A DNA stretch of 33,634 nt from NCBI GenBank assembly GCA_008931825.1, contig QXVZ01008160.1, positions 1 to 33,634 of the forward strand. Reading direction: 5' to 3'. This document shows, in pieces, positions 12,852 through 24,048 of the stretch. Numbering within the stretch: the first letter of the stretch is position 1; every line of letters begins with the position of its first letter. The stretch is from Phallusia fumigata. Lineage: Eukaryota > Chordata > Ascidiacea > Phlebobranchia > Ascidiidae. The notes under the pieces were generated by a model. That model ran no database searches. It worked only from the letters and a program-made list of their open reading frames with translations, and was not told the origin of the DNA. Both the position numbers and the translations under genes were made by a program.

Positions 12852-14039
12852 TTGTTTGTAGATGTGGCTAAACCGATTTTGCTAAAACGGCAACTGAATT
12901 TAAGCGGAGCTTGCGTTGCGTCCGCAGCAGGCATTGGCATACAGACATGTCGCAAAGTGTTGGCAAAATAATCTAACCAAAGCGAGATTTGAACTAACAA
13001 CCTTTAACCCACGGCTAGCGATCCACGCTTGTGTGTGCTGGAAGCCCAAAACTCTGTTGCAAGCCAACGTTGCCTGTATACACATTGTACATTTGACGAC
13101 ATATCTACATGTCTATGTTGCCTTTGGTGTGACTCCTCTGGCCTTTACCTAGCACATATGAATGCGAAATGCAGGCACGTTTTGTAACCAATCATAAACA
13201 CAGTGTCGTGTCAATTGAATAGAACAATATGTAAATAAGTATCAACAGCATAATATTGAGAACGCAATCCATATAACCAACAACAAAATACAGCAGCAAT
13301 TAGGGTCTGAATAAACATTTCTATGCACTGATGTGCAATTGCATAGCTGTTAGACCCCAAATCGCCAATAACATGCATCTCCTAGTGTATATTCCGCTGA
13401 GTTGCGATTTTTTCACTTTTTTTTCAAAAAAGCTAAACGTGTTTTTGAGAACCATAAGCGTAAATTGGATTACGTAAATTGGTAAATTGGTTAAGTAAAG
13501 GAGCAAAACAGAGAAAAAACACAGGTTAGGCATAGACCAACCATATAATAGGCACCCACAGGCTCACCTTCGACCAAAACTGGAATGTTATCCTAACGAA
13601 ATATTTGATTTCAGGCAGTAAAACTCAAAGAGCATAACTGTGACCGTACAATTTTGGTTAAACGTTGTAATTGAGGCGTTTTCGAATTACGTTAGCCTGT
13701 TCTGCGAAACATTTCCGCGACTCCGCCCTCTTCCTGTTTCGCATTTTTTTAGTGTTGTCGACCCTGTATGCCGAGCTCAGCCATTTTTCAATGTGGCTTT
13801 ATCACGATGAACGTTGTTTATGGATTTAGGCTCTAGCCAAAGCTGGATTTGGTTAGCGCTGATTTAAAGAACTGTTAAGAATAAGGGCCCTTAAACGTTG
13901 TGAAAATGGGGTTAATGTACAATGCGTTAAAAAAATTTAACTGGTCTTCGTCTTCTAGTTTTAATGACATAAAATACTTTGCCCGATGCAGAAAGCGCGT
14001 ATTCCATACGTAATTATTGAATGTTTAAGCTGCTCTCTT
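12852..14039 (+). repeat. About 1.19 kb near-duplicate, copy 1 (allelic contig)
   Basis: This segment ends at the N at 14040 and aligns along its whole length with 14041 to about 15221. There are scattered substitutions and small indels, for example the 4-base-unit differences near 13465 against 14650. The one-to-one colinearity, similar length and join at an N fit two haplotypes placed in series rather than a genomic duplication. Confidence 0.75.
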
Positions 14040-14040
14040 N

Positions 14041-15221
14041 TTGTTTGTAGATGTGGCTAAACCGATTTTGCAAAAACGGCAACTGGATTTAAGCGGAGTT
14101 TGCGTTGCGTCCGCAGCAGCCACTAGCATACAGACATGTCGCAAAGTGTTGGCAAAATATTCTAACCAAAGCGAGATTTGAATGAACAACCTTTAATCCA
14201 CGGCTAGCGATCCACGCTTGTGTGTGCTGGAAGCCCAAAACTCTGTTGCAAACCAACGTTGCCTGCATACACATCGTACATTTGACGACATATCTACATA
14301 TCTATGTTGCCTTTGGTGTGACTCCTGTGGCCTTTACCCTGCACATATGAATGCGAAATGCTGGCACGTTTTGTAATCAATCATAAACACAGTGTCGTGT
14401 CATTTGAATAGAACAATATACAAATAAGTATCAACAGCATAATATTGAGAACGCAATCCATATAACCAACAACAAAATACAGCAGGAATTAGGGTCTGAA
14501 TAAACATTTATGTGCACAGATGTGCAATTGCATAGCTGTTGGAGCCAAAATCGCCAATAACATGCATCTCCTAGTGGATATTCCGCTGAGTTGCGATTTT
14601 TTTACTTTTTTTTCAAAAAGCAAAACATGCTTTTGAGAACCATAAGCGTAAATTGGATTACGTAAATTGGTTAAGTAAAGGAGCAAAACAGAGAAAAAAC
14701 ACAGGTTAGGCATAGACCAACCATATAATAGGCACCCACAAGCTCACCTTCGACCAAAACTGGAATGTTATCCTAACGAAATATTTGATTTATAGCAGAA
14801 CAACTCAAAGAGCATAACTGTGACTGTACAATTTTGGTTAAACGTTGTAGGCTAATTGATGCGTTTTCGAAACACGTTAGCCTGTTCTGCGAAACATTTC
14901 CGCTACTCCGCCCTCTTCCTGTTTCGCGTTTTTTAGTGTTGTCGACCCTGTATGCCGAGCTTAGCCATTTGCAATATTGCTTTATCACGATGAACGTTGT
15001 TTGTGGATTTACTCTAGGCAAAAGCTGGATTTGGTTAGCGCTGATTTAAAGAACTGTTAAGGATAAGGGCCCTTAAACGTTGTGAAAATGGGGTTAATGT
15101 ACAATGCGTTAAAAAAATTTAACTGGTCTTCGTCTTCTAGTTTTAATGACATAAAATATTTTGCCCGATGTAGAAAGCGCGTATTCCATAGGTAATTTGT
15201 GAATGTTTAAGCTGCTCTGTT
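14041..15221 (+). repeat. About 1.18 kb near-duplicate, copy 2 (allelic contig)
   Basis: Second copy of 12852-14039. It runs on into the unique sequence that holds exon 1 of CD20-like gene 2 at 15351, so this is the copy physically linked to that gene. I see no convincing coding exon in either copy. Confidence 0.75.
14095..14260 (-). repeat. tRNA-derived SINE-like segment
   Basis: The minus strand carries the B-box-like AGTTCAAATCTCGC in the allelic copy (about 12995-12982); here the loop base differs (GTTCATTCAAATCTCGC). It is preceded by a GATCGCTAGCCGTGG stretch resembling a tRNA anticodon/variable region. Boundaries are approximate, and the allelic copy is at about 12906-13071. Confidence 0.3.
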
Positions 15222-15350
15222 TATGTAAAGCAGCATGTTGCTGTTGGCGTTAATTGCAGTTGCCCAGCGTTTAAGAGCGTTGCTAAGTACCCTCACTATC
15301 TGTTTAGAACTATTTTTTAATTTACCTAGATAAACAATTAGAATAGCAAC

Positions 15351-17162
15351 ATGCAGGCCATTGCCGAAGGCTGCCAAAACGATGAAGCAAAATTTCGCCG
15401 AAGCAGAAGATCTATTATAGGCGTCGGGGTAAAAAGTGCATTAAAAAGGCGTTAATTGCATGGTTAATGGCGCGATGCCGTTAGGTGATTTATAACTTAA
15501 TGTGCATGGCAGGTGTGTGAAAAAAAGTCCACAAAGGTTTGGTTTTTGTAAGTTGCCCTTTTCGTCATGGGGGTAACTCCCTACCTCGAGCGCTCCAACA
15601 CCACCATTAATATGTTTCCGCTTTAGACAATTTTAGCCACATTTGAATGTTAAAATTACCTCAATCTTTGGTAATGCAATTTTTTTAGACTTTTTTTCCA
15701 GCACCTTTAAATATTCACGCTGTAAGAGCCAAGAAACAGTTCATCAAAATAACACCAAAACAAAATTGTTTTCTTGTTTCAGGCGACACAAGTTGTCTTT
15801 GGTTTGGTGTGTCTGGGGCTTGGAATCGGAATTTTGGTTTATATTGATCAAAGAAGCCTAATAACAATAGGACCAATTACCCCCTTGTCGTTTAAATATG
15901 GCGAAGGAATATGGGGAGGTGTTGTGGTAAGAACATAAACAGTTTTCTCGACTAGAAAACACCTGTTTGTCAGATATTTTGTTAAGTTCATTATTTTGTA
16001 ACTATCTCCCAACGAAAACCGAACATTTTGTGTGGTATAAATTCAAAAAGCTACCAAAAGAAAATCTCCAGTCATCACTCACAAAATGCGCCCTGCGCCT
16101 GTTTCGCGCCATATCACGTTTAACAAAGTTGGCTTGTTGATATAGTTGCATTTACTAACCTTTTTCACGTGTATAGGTTATCCTTGCCGGTGTTTTTGGA
16201 ATCTTCAGCAGCACTTTCGCAAAACGACCGTGTGTTGTAAGTTGTCGAAAGAACCAATGAAACTACATATTATTTTGAAACAAAGGCGGACATGAATGAG
16301 CGATATGATTTCCTCAACAACCAAACTGCAACGGAAAAAATTACAGCATAACCAACCAAAAAACATTTTGTTCAACAAACAGCACCCTCCATTTACCATT
16401 TAAAACCTCATTTTTCTCCTCGGTTTCGTGGTGTTATTTTGAAAAGAAAGCGAAGGTCAAATGTTTTTCGTTTTAATTGCACCTATTGTGTTCAGGTCAA
16501 TTTCTATTTGGGATTTTCAATTCTGGGAGCTATCGTATCGGCCGTAACACTTTTTGTGTCGTTCGCCTTTGGCATGCTCTACCTAATTGTGGTAAGTTTA
16601 TGTTAAAGCCTAGGTTTTATATAGACTGTTATATACACAATTTTTGGGAGAGATAGCACAAAAAAAAATAAGGAACAGAGCAGTAATCATTAATGTGAAT
16701 TCCAGTAAGTTACACTGTTTACAGTCGATGCTATGCTCGAGCGGTCGGCGGTATCGCCTTGCAGTGGACTTGCGGCTTATGTTTCAATGAATAAGAAAAG
16801 TGGCATTGTTCCAGCGAAGTGGCATTTAAAGTGTTAAACCAATCTCTAATTCCCTCAAAACAAATTTCAAACAAATCTGCAATTAGGCAGGTGTAAAAAT
16901 GTCATAAAAATCACTTAAAATGATACAAAAAAGCAAGGCTTTTGGAACTGTAACTTTTCCGGCAACGAGCTGTATTTTCCCTCTTTTTCCGTTTTTTGTT
17001 TTGTAGTTGGATCCTGTGGCTTTCAGTTATGAACTGGCACTCGCCTTAGGCAGCCTTGTATCTTTGGTTCTGTGCATTGTAGCTGCGGTATTGTGCTGTT
17101 GTGTGCCTCCAACTGACATGGGGTCTGCTTGCTGCTCCTGTTGCTGCAATGATCCGGATCAG
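15351..17162 (+). CDS. CD20-like (MS4A/TMEM176-type) four-transmembrane protein 2, 3' exons not found
   Basis: Five exons are clear, all with phase 0 introns: 15351-15428, 15783-15926, 16177-16236, 16496-16591, 17007-17162. They encode 178 residues. The basic N-terminus FRRSRRS mirrors gene 1. TM1 is in exon 2, followed by the signature GEGIWGG and TM2 across exons 2-3; TM3 is in exon 4 and TM4 in exon 5. The post-TM4 cysteine cluster is again CCCVPPTDMGS followed by CCSCCCNDP. Exon 5 has exactly the length of exon 5 in gene 1 (156 bases). The donor GTAAACTT after 17162 is good, but I found no exons 6-7 before the next gene. An N at 17286 lies 124 bases downstream, so the tail-coding exons were probably lost at the contig join; true truncation is the alternative. 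Confidence 0.8.
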
Positions 17163-18001
17163 GTAAACTTATATGACGTCACTTAGAACAGAGGCTGTTT
17201 ACGCAAAAGAACCGAAGATTAGATTTGCTCATTGTTATTTTACTGCAACTGAACAACACCTGCACTTAACGATGCCAATTCCAACNACTACTCTGCGCTA
17301 CACTAATCAACGGCACCAAGACACAACAGTGTACATCAACCACGAAGCCCAAGCGAGAACTGCCACACAACACCAACCAGCCAAGAGACCTCTGGACATC
17401 ACGTGATTGCTTCACCAATCATCTTTCGCCACACCGGCCACGTTCACCATCAATTCACAGTGAGTGACGAGGCTTAAATGGAGCGGTACAATAAAATTAA
17501 TTGTTAAAATTAGAATTAGAAAAGTGAGTGGAAATCAAAATAACATAATCAGACAGTGCGTGCAAAAATTATTGTTCACTATTACACCTGAAAATAATTA
17601 AGTGCATGTGAAAATCAAATACAATACAAGTGCTAGGAAAACAGTAACAAATAATCAAAGTGTGACAAAAAAAGACAGTGTTGAAATATAACACAATAAA
17701 CGAAAAACAATGTGCGTGGAAGTACACGCTCATTATACGTCGTTGTACAGAGAAAAAAAATAATCCAGTGGAACGTCAAAAGAATACGTGCCGTCACAAT
17801 TAAAGTAAATAACATTCGCGATCATTAATACGTGTCGAATACAATTATCAGCGTCAACAAGGGAGCTCATTTCCTAGAAACAGAGTTGATTATCCACATA
17901 CCGGTAACCACAGTGGCTGTATTAACTGGGAAACCTTCTGTTTTCAACTGAAGCATGTCTTTTGTTTCAAAATTATTGCTTCAGACAAGCTGCGTATAAA
18001 C
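17163..18001. other. Region after CD20-like gene 2 with a contig join, no gene recognised
   Basis: The N at 17286 separates the intron after exon 5 from a contig of different texture. First comes a C/A-rich stretch (about 17290-17460), then very A-rich sequence (about 17500-17830). The open frame at 17173-17406 crosses the N and so is not trustworthy. The missing tail exons of gene 2 would be expected here. Confidence 0.45.
17174..17181. promoter_or_regulatory. CRE palindrome just inside intron 5 of CD20-like gene 2
   Basis: TGACGTCA starts 12 bases after exon 5, at nearly the same place as in gene 1. It lies in ATATGACGTCACTT, identical to the sequence around 2777. Confidence 0.45.
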
Positions 18002-19004
18002 TTCTGTTGCTACCTTGCTGTTACTAGTTGCTCTGTTTCTTGTTGCCGCTTTCAAAGCATAGTGAGTTACATGTTGTGATTACCTATTGGTTATCAGTTT
18101 TAAGTGATAGTATGGGAATGTGCCGTGCGCAGTTTTAGTTTCCTGAGTAAATAACACTTACTATTATATTCGCTTAAAGCTCACGGTTATATCTGAATCA
18201 GGCTTTTAGGGAATAAAATGCAAGCAATTCGTAGAAAATCTGTTTTCGGTAGGGTCGTGAGTTTGACCAACTTTTGTTTTTTAATTCAAAATATTTGTTT
18301 TGCCCCAAAAGGTAGACTGTTGTTTTCGTGTCTGACTATGTATGGTGACATGTTTTAATTGGCAAAGTATAAAAATGTTTTCGCCATAAGGGAAGTTCAT
18401 CAACAGCTTGAGCGTTTCTAACACTTTCAGACGCTCTGTAGGATTTGAACTTACAAAATGCGGAATCAAATGCAAGTTCCAGGAATGCCGGTTCAAACCC
18501 CGGCACAACAGCTCGCAAACAGTGATGCCGAAATTCGAAGGCTGAAGAGAATTCTGCGTAGTTTCGGGGTAAAGTAAATTAGTCCTTGAAAAATGAGTAT
18601 CTTAGATGCGCAAATGCGCTGAAATATTTTGTATTCAAACAAAGAACTCTTTAACTAAACTTATAAATAACCTTGTGGCATCTAGGAGTAAAGTAACGAC
18701 CAAGGGACTTAATTTAAATCATAATTTTAATTCAATTCCAGCGGTTGCTTAAACTACTTGATTTGACTCGTCGGTTCGAGGTTTGAAATACCTAAGTTGC
18801 TCTACAGCCATTGTTTTGAAATACTTGTGTCTTCGTTTGAAAGAAGTATTCTTCCAAATAACCTGACTTTGAAACGACTCAAATTATCGTTCCAACGTAC
18901 CTATAACTTAACCCGGCTATCGGTTTCAAATGTCTAACTTGACATTGGAAAAAACATCTGTTACAACCCTGAGCCAACCTCAAAACAATTGCCCTCTGTT
19001 GTCT
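18002..19004 (+). repeat. About 1.0 kb near-duplicate, copy 1 (allelic contig with exon 1 of CD20-like gene 3)
   Basis: This ends at the N at 19005 and aligns with 19006 to about 19884. It has a 129-base stretch (18205-18333) absent from the other copy, plus smaller differences. It holds a full copy of exon 1 of gene 3 at 18458-18568, encoding the same 37 residues. I read the two as alleles joined in series. Confidence 0.75.
18458..18568 (+). CDS. Duplicate (allelic) first exon of CD20-like gene 3
   Basis: This is 111 bases, 37 codons, ATG to a GGG|GTAAAG donor. The encoded residues are the same as for 19323-19433, with silent changes only. It lies on the contig that ends at the N at 19005, with no downstream exon of its own before that join. 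It is probably the other haplotype rather than a second promoter or gene. Confidence 0.7.
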
Positions 19005-19005
19005 N

Positions 19006-19884
19006 TCTGTTGCTACCTTGCTGTTACTAGTTGCTCTGTTTCTTGTTGCCGATTTTAAAGCATAGTGAGGGCTATGTTATGATTACCTATTGGTTATGAG
19101 TTTTAAGTGATGGTATGGGAATGTGCCTTGCGCAGTTTTAGTTTCCTGAGTAAATAAAGCTTACTATTATATTGGCCTAAAACTCACGGTATATCTGAAT
19201 CAGGCTGACTATGTATGGTTACATGTTTTAATTGGCAAAGTACAAAAATGTTTTTGCCATTTCATCAATAGCTTGAACGTTTCTAACACTTTCAGACGCT
19301 CTGTATGATTTGAACTTACAACATGCGAAATCAAATGCAAGTTCCAGGAATGCCGGTTCAAACCCCGGCCCAACAGCTCGCAAACAGTGATGCCGAAATT
19401 CGAAGGCTGAAAAGAATTCTGCGTAGTTTCGGGGTAAAGTAAATTAGTGAAAATGAACATCTTAGATGGGCAAATGCGCTGAAATATTTTGTATTCAAAC
19501 AAAGAACTGTTTAACTAAACTTATAAATAATCTTGTGACATCTAAGAGTAAAGTAACTGTTAAGTAACGACCAAGGGACTTTATTTAAATCATAATTTTA
19601 ATTTAATTCCAGCGGTTGCCTAAACTACTTGATTTGATTCGTCGGTTCGAGGTTTGAAATACCTAAGTTGCTCTACAGCCATTGTTTTAAAATACTCGTA
19701 ACTTGTGTCTTCGTTTAAAAGACTTATTCTTCCAATTAACCTGAGTTTAAAACGACTTAAATTATCATTCCAACGTACCTATAACTTAACCCGGCTATCG
19801 GTTTCAAATGTCTAACTTGACATTGGAAAAAACATCTGATACAACCCTGAGCCAACCTCAAAACAATTGCCCTCTGTTGTCTGT
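19006..19884 (+). repeat. About 0.88 kb near-duplicate, copy 2 (allelic contig)
   Basis: Second copy of 18002-19004 lacking the 129-base stretch. It continues into exon 2 of gene 3 at 19889, so this is the copy contiguous with the rest of the gene. Confidence 0.75.
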
Positions 19885-22293
19885 ATAGTACACCCAGCTT
19901 GTCATCGGTTTAATCAGCTTTGTACTCGGTGCGGTTCTACTTGTGGACGTTCACGACAATTTTAACTCATACAACGGATTGTACAGCGCATTCATTTCCC
20001 AGCGGTTCCGCATCAATCTTGGTGAAGGAACATGGTGCGGTATATGGGTGAGAATAAAGTTTTTCCGTTGCTGACAAAATTCAGATCACTCTAACAAAAC
20101 AGCCCCTAAATTTATTTCTGAAGAAAAGTTTTTTCTTTGTAAGTGGCAGGGACAAACTGCAGAAGAAGGGACTTCTTGGTAAAATTGCTGGTGGTTTTGA
20201 GATACAAGGCAGTACTTGTGTGTAAAAAAAATTCTACGTTCTTGTACCACCACAAGTAACTTTGCGCCGCTTTACCAAGTCATTTCTGATGATTACAACA
20301 GCGTTTGTCGGAATGTAAAAATTGTTTTTGTCGAAAGTGTTTTACACAAACGTCCTGTCTTGTATTAGTGAAAACAATTGTAATCTCACACAAAGCCCAA
20401 AGCAATTTTATGTCCTTTGGAACCGCTTTTCCCAAACGCTCTATTCTGTTTTTATGCAGATCATTGCCGCTGGCTCATTGGGAATCGCATGTGGCAAAAA
20501 GACCGTGTCACAACACCTGGTGAGATATGTTGCGTATAAACGACAATCTTACACATGCAGAGAATTGCTTTTTTTCAAACAAAAAGTGATCCACACTTTT
20601 AAAGATCTTTACACAATCGCTAACGATTCAATTAAGCTATTCAAAACCCCTAGGTGCGTATAGCATCATGTTCGTTAACAAATTGCATCTCACAAAAATT
20701 GTCCAAAGCAGATGTGTACACAACAAACACGATTCCAAATCGGATAATTTTAAAATCCAGAGTCTTTTATGGATGCTTGTACATTTATACGTTATCTTGT
20801 GTAATTCCTTTTTTGCAGATCAACAGTTACTTGGCGTTTTCAATCTTGGCTGCGGGTTTTTCGGCAATCATGTTTGCCCTTAGCATACATGTCGCAGAAT
20901 CTTACACAGGACGGGTGGGTTACAAAAGTTTTGATCAAATCTTATTTGTGCACACACACTTCTTTAACTTGGCCGACTAAAGAGCTTAATCGAAGATTAC
21001 ATTTGAAAAACACATCAACAACAAGCGTTGAATTAGGACAAAAATTGTTCTGCTACATTCATGCTTGTTACAGCGACACATCAAATATGAGATGTTAAGC
21101 AGTAATTTAAATAAGCGATAACTGTCTACTATACAGATGCATAAAAAACCTGTACGCCAGGCCTGCAAAACACCCCAGGCCCAGCCAGTGGGCGTGACGC
21201 ATGGTTACCTAACACAATACGCATATGCTTTTTTTAGTATATCTCATCGTACCCTTTGGGCTTGGGAGTGGAACGCGCGATCACAGGATTTGGGATCATA
21301 TCGTTGGTTCTGTGCATCGTCAGTGCCAGTTTTTGTTGCTGTTGGACATCCAAAATCGTCACACACGGGGCTACATTCGGGTGCTACGGCTGTTGTCAAA
21401 ATGAGGTAAAAAACCTTTTGCTTCTTTATACACCTGGCAATGCACTTGATCAAATGCTTGTTGACCAATTGTAATCTTTTGCCGGCGCCCCTGCTTATAC
21501 AACTTGAATACTTTCATTAACCAAACGGAAATGCGTTGCCGTCTCTTTTAACGCTGCCCTGTGATCGTTACGTATAGTTCCAACGAGACCAGCAACAACA
21601 TGCTTTGTTCATGCAAAGTAGCTACTCTGTTTAAACAGCAAAACTGTTTTATTGGCTGACACAGAAGATTTTTATTTGTGTTTTGGCATTTTATTTACCT
21701 AATACCACACAGCGAATTTCAACACCTAAACCAAGTTGTGTAACACTTCTTCAGTTTTAATGCTATTGTTACAATCAGAGTGACGCCAACACAAGAAACA
21801 TGTACGTGGTCCCTAACACCGGGGTTCCCCCAAGTCAGCAAGGATTTCAATCCTCGATGGCTGTACACTATAGGCCAGGTACTACCTAACTATCGGAAAC
21901 ATCTCGGGCGTTGTGCTTGCTATCACGTATTTTCTTTAACTAATATTACGTATTACTTTAACTAATGAGAGGCAGATATCGTTTGTGCTGACACCGCCTG
22001 GAAGACCTAGGCCTGTTTTTAAATCTTCATACAAAGAATATAACCACCCTAACATTATTTATAAGCGCGCTGTTGACTGTAGTATAACAATCAAGTGGGT
22101 GAAACGTACTATTGCTCTCTATTTGACTACAGATATACAATCAAGGCAGTTACCTAATCCTCATCAACACCTAGCGGCTGATCAACATAAACAAATCGAC
22201 CACTCGGCGGCGTACCAAAACACAATGCAGCATAACAGCGGTTACAACAACCCTTCGATAAGCACCCAGCCCCATTCCTACAGTGCTGAATAG
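19323..22293 (+). CDS. CD20-like (MS4A/TMEM176-type) four-transmembrane protein 3
   Basis: Seven exons: 19323-19433, 19889-20047, 20460-20519, 20819-20914, 21238-21405, 21779-21878, 22133-22293. Phases match gene 1 (five phase 0 introns, then one phase 1). The product is 284 residues. The N-terminus is longer than in the paralogues (37 residues) and ends in a basic helix-like stretch (RRLKRILRS). TM1 is in exon 2, followed by GEGTWCG, a variant of the G-x-W-G family signature with Cys in place of Gly. TM2 spans exons 2-3, TM3 is in exon 4 and TM4 in exon 5. The post-TM4 cluster is FCCCW, then CYGCC; the PPTDMGS motif of genes 1 and 2 is absent. The C-terminal tail is Gln/His/Asn/Ser/Tyr-rich, unlike the acidic tail of gene 1, so cytosolic partners may differ (inference). 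Possible polyadenylation signals AATAAA lie at 22755-22760 and 22791-22796. Confidence 0.85.
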
Positions 22294-23814
22294 CTTACCT
22301 TTTAGATTGTAGCAGTTTAGCCGGTTTGGCCAAGGAAAGTAGCTTTTACTATTACTGCTTATGGAACTTCACCTAACGCAGCCGGAACTACGGTGTTTAG
22401 TTTGGTAGATAAAGTAGCATTTTATTCTGGCAATCACGTTCTTTTTTCCGCTATAACTAGTGTTTAGAATAGTTTATTTCAGTGCTTCTTGTTGTCCACC
22501 GTTAAATGTTGTAAACATGTTCCACACATTCTAGTTACGTTGGCTTAAGGTAAGCTGGAACGGAGCTTGAACAAACGAGGTATAAAGGAATTTTGAACGG
22601 TTTACGCTTGTTTTTATCATATCTAGTGTTTCAATTAGAAAACCAGAAGTCAATACATTTAACCAAAGACCCTAGCTTTGCAACAAACCTTTTTACTTTT
22701 ACAACTGTTTGCCCAGCTCTCTGCTAGCTGAGCTGACACACCGAAAAGGCTACCAATAAACTTTTGCAGTCGGTGTTCATTTTTTTCTACAATAAATCAA
22801 CATACAAAAAACTTTTGTACAAACGATATGAATGTCAGGTTCGTCTTAACGAATGAGCTTGGTTATCACTTGTCCTGACGATCCACGAAAACACGAGACT
22901 CAATCCACCAAACTGATCCGTGTCAAAAAGATGGGGCGTTACTACCAATCTCGTCACTTTGCACTCAGTTGCTTCTCCGCTTTTTCATGTCAGCCTTGTT
23001 GACAAAATTTTGTGACAGTTAGTGATGTCACAGACCAGTTAATGCCTTTTTTGCCGTTGAGATTCCCAGTTCTGCTTTGCATTAGGGGTTTTAACTTAGT
23101 TCTGGGACCACTTGGTGTCGTGTTTTTCCAAACGATGGCGTTTCGAGTCATGTGTGTGCAACAAAAATGGCGGCGCTTTGATGCGATTGTAAATTTGACC
23201 TGGGGTTTCATAATTGTCTCAAATTTTGGGGTAATAAAGGTTTGGTATATAGGTTAGTGTGTTTTTTACTGTGTGTTGTGCGATTTACCTTGCTGGAACA
23301 AGACGCACCCAACAGCTAAGCTTCTTTCAGAAAAACCTTTGATTACAAAAGGTCAGCCAAACAGTTTCTCGGTGCCAGAGCTGGCATGTGATATCATGTG
23401 ATAAAACAAGTTTTGATTAACGTTTCTGTAACTCAAATGTTCGCAAAACGCTTTTTTGTCTTGATTTCAGAGCTGATCGTAGGACAGGCAACACGTTAAT
23501 TTAACATCGTGACAACAAGACGTCAAATGTTTAGCAGTTTTGTCACAATATCAAGCACAGGCTCTTGTTGCCTGATTGCCCAGTTAGATGACAATTGCTT
23601 TCTGGCAATCTTCGAATTTTTTGTCTACAAAAGTGAAGCTTGTCTAAAATCATAAATATACATTTGATCTTGACATGCGCCAACCAATACAAAGCATTTT
23701 CACTACAATACTACAAAATATATGTCAGTGCTAAAACTTTTCAACAAATCGAACTACAATAGCGGGTGTAAAACTCTTGGCACTATTTGTTTAGGTTTGC
23801 GCATCCATCTCTAA
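22294..23814. repeat. 3' flank of CD20-like gene 3, left arm of the tandem duplication
   Basis: From about 22551 onward this is colinear with 27775-29040, with many substitutions. Shared blocks include the stretch near 22551/27775, the block near 22860-23210/28105-28420 and the tract near 23660-23810/28880-29040. Together with the GTPase gene to the right it is one duplicated unit. On the minus strand the equivalent part of the right arm holds a B-box-like AGGTTCGATTCGA (about 28320-28308), hinting at a tRNA-derived element inside the unit. I see no convincing coding exon. Confidence 0.6.
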
Positions 23815-24048
23815 TTGTCCCGAGCCTTCTTTTACAATTGTTTGAGGCATGCGGTTTTTTTGATGACGAATCTGGTTGAATTGCGCTACCCATCAGCAGT
23901 ATATTTTCTAGCATTGTTTGATGTTGCTCCTTCGCTTCATGTGAGCTTGCCAACATTTCGTCTACGGTTTTTGATATCTTTGTCGTCGTTTGGTTTAGGG
24001 GTTGTAGGGGTTTATTGTTGTTTCAAGTCTGGCTTGGTTACTTTCAGT

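Noticed and set aside
17173-17406. Open frame continuing from intron 5 of CD20-like gene 2
   Set aside because: It crosses the N at 17286 and follows a good splice donor, so it is an artefact of the join.
18458-18510. T-arm-like GGTTCAAACCCCGG suggesting a tRNA gene
   Set aside because: The loop and stem do not fit a tRNA T-arm (the stem pairs only with an 8-base loop) and no acceptor stem is present. The sequence is the coding first exon of CD20-like gene 3.
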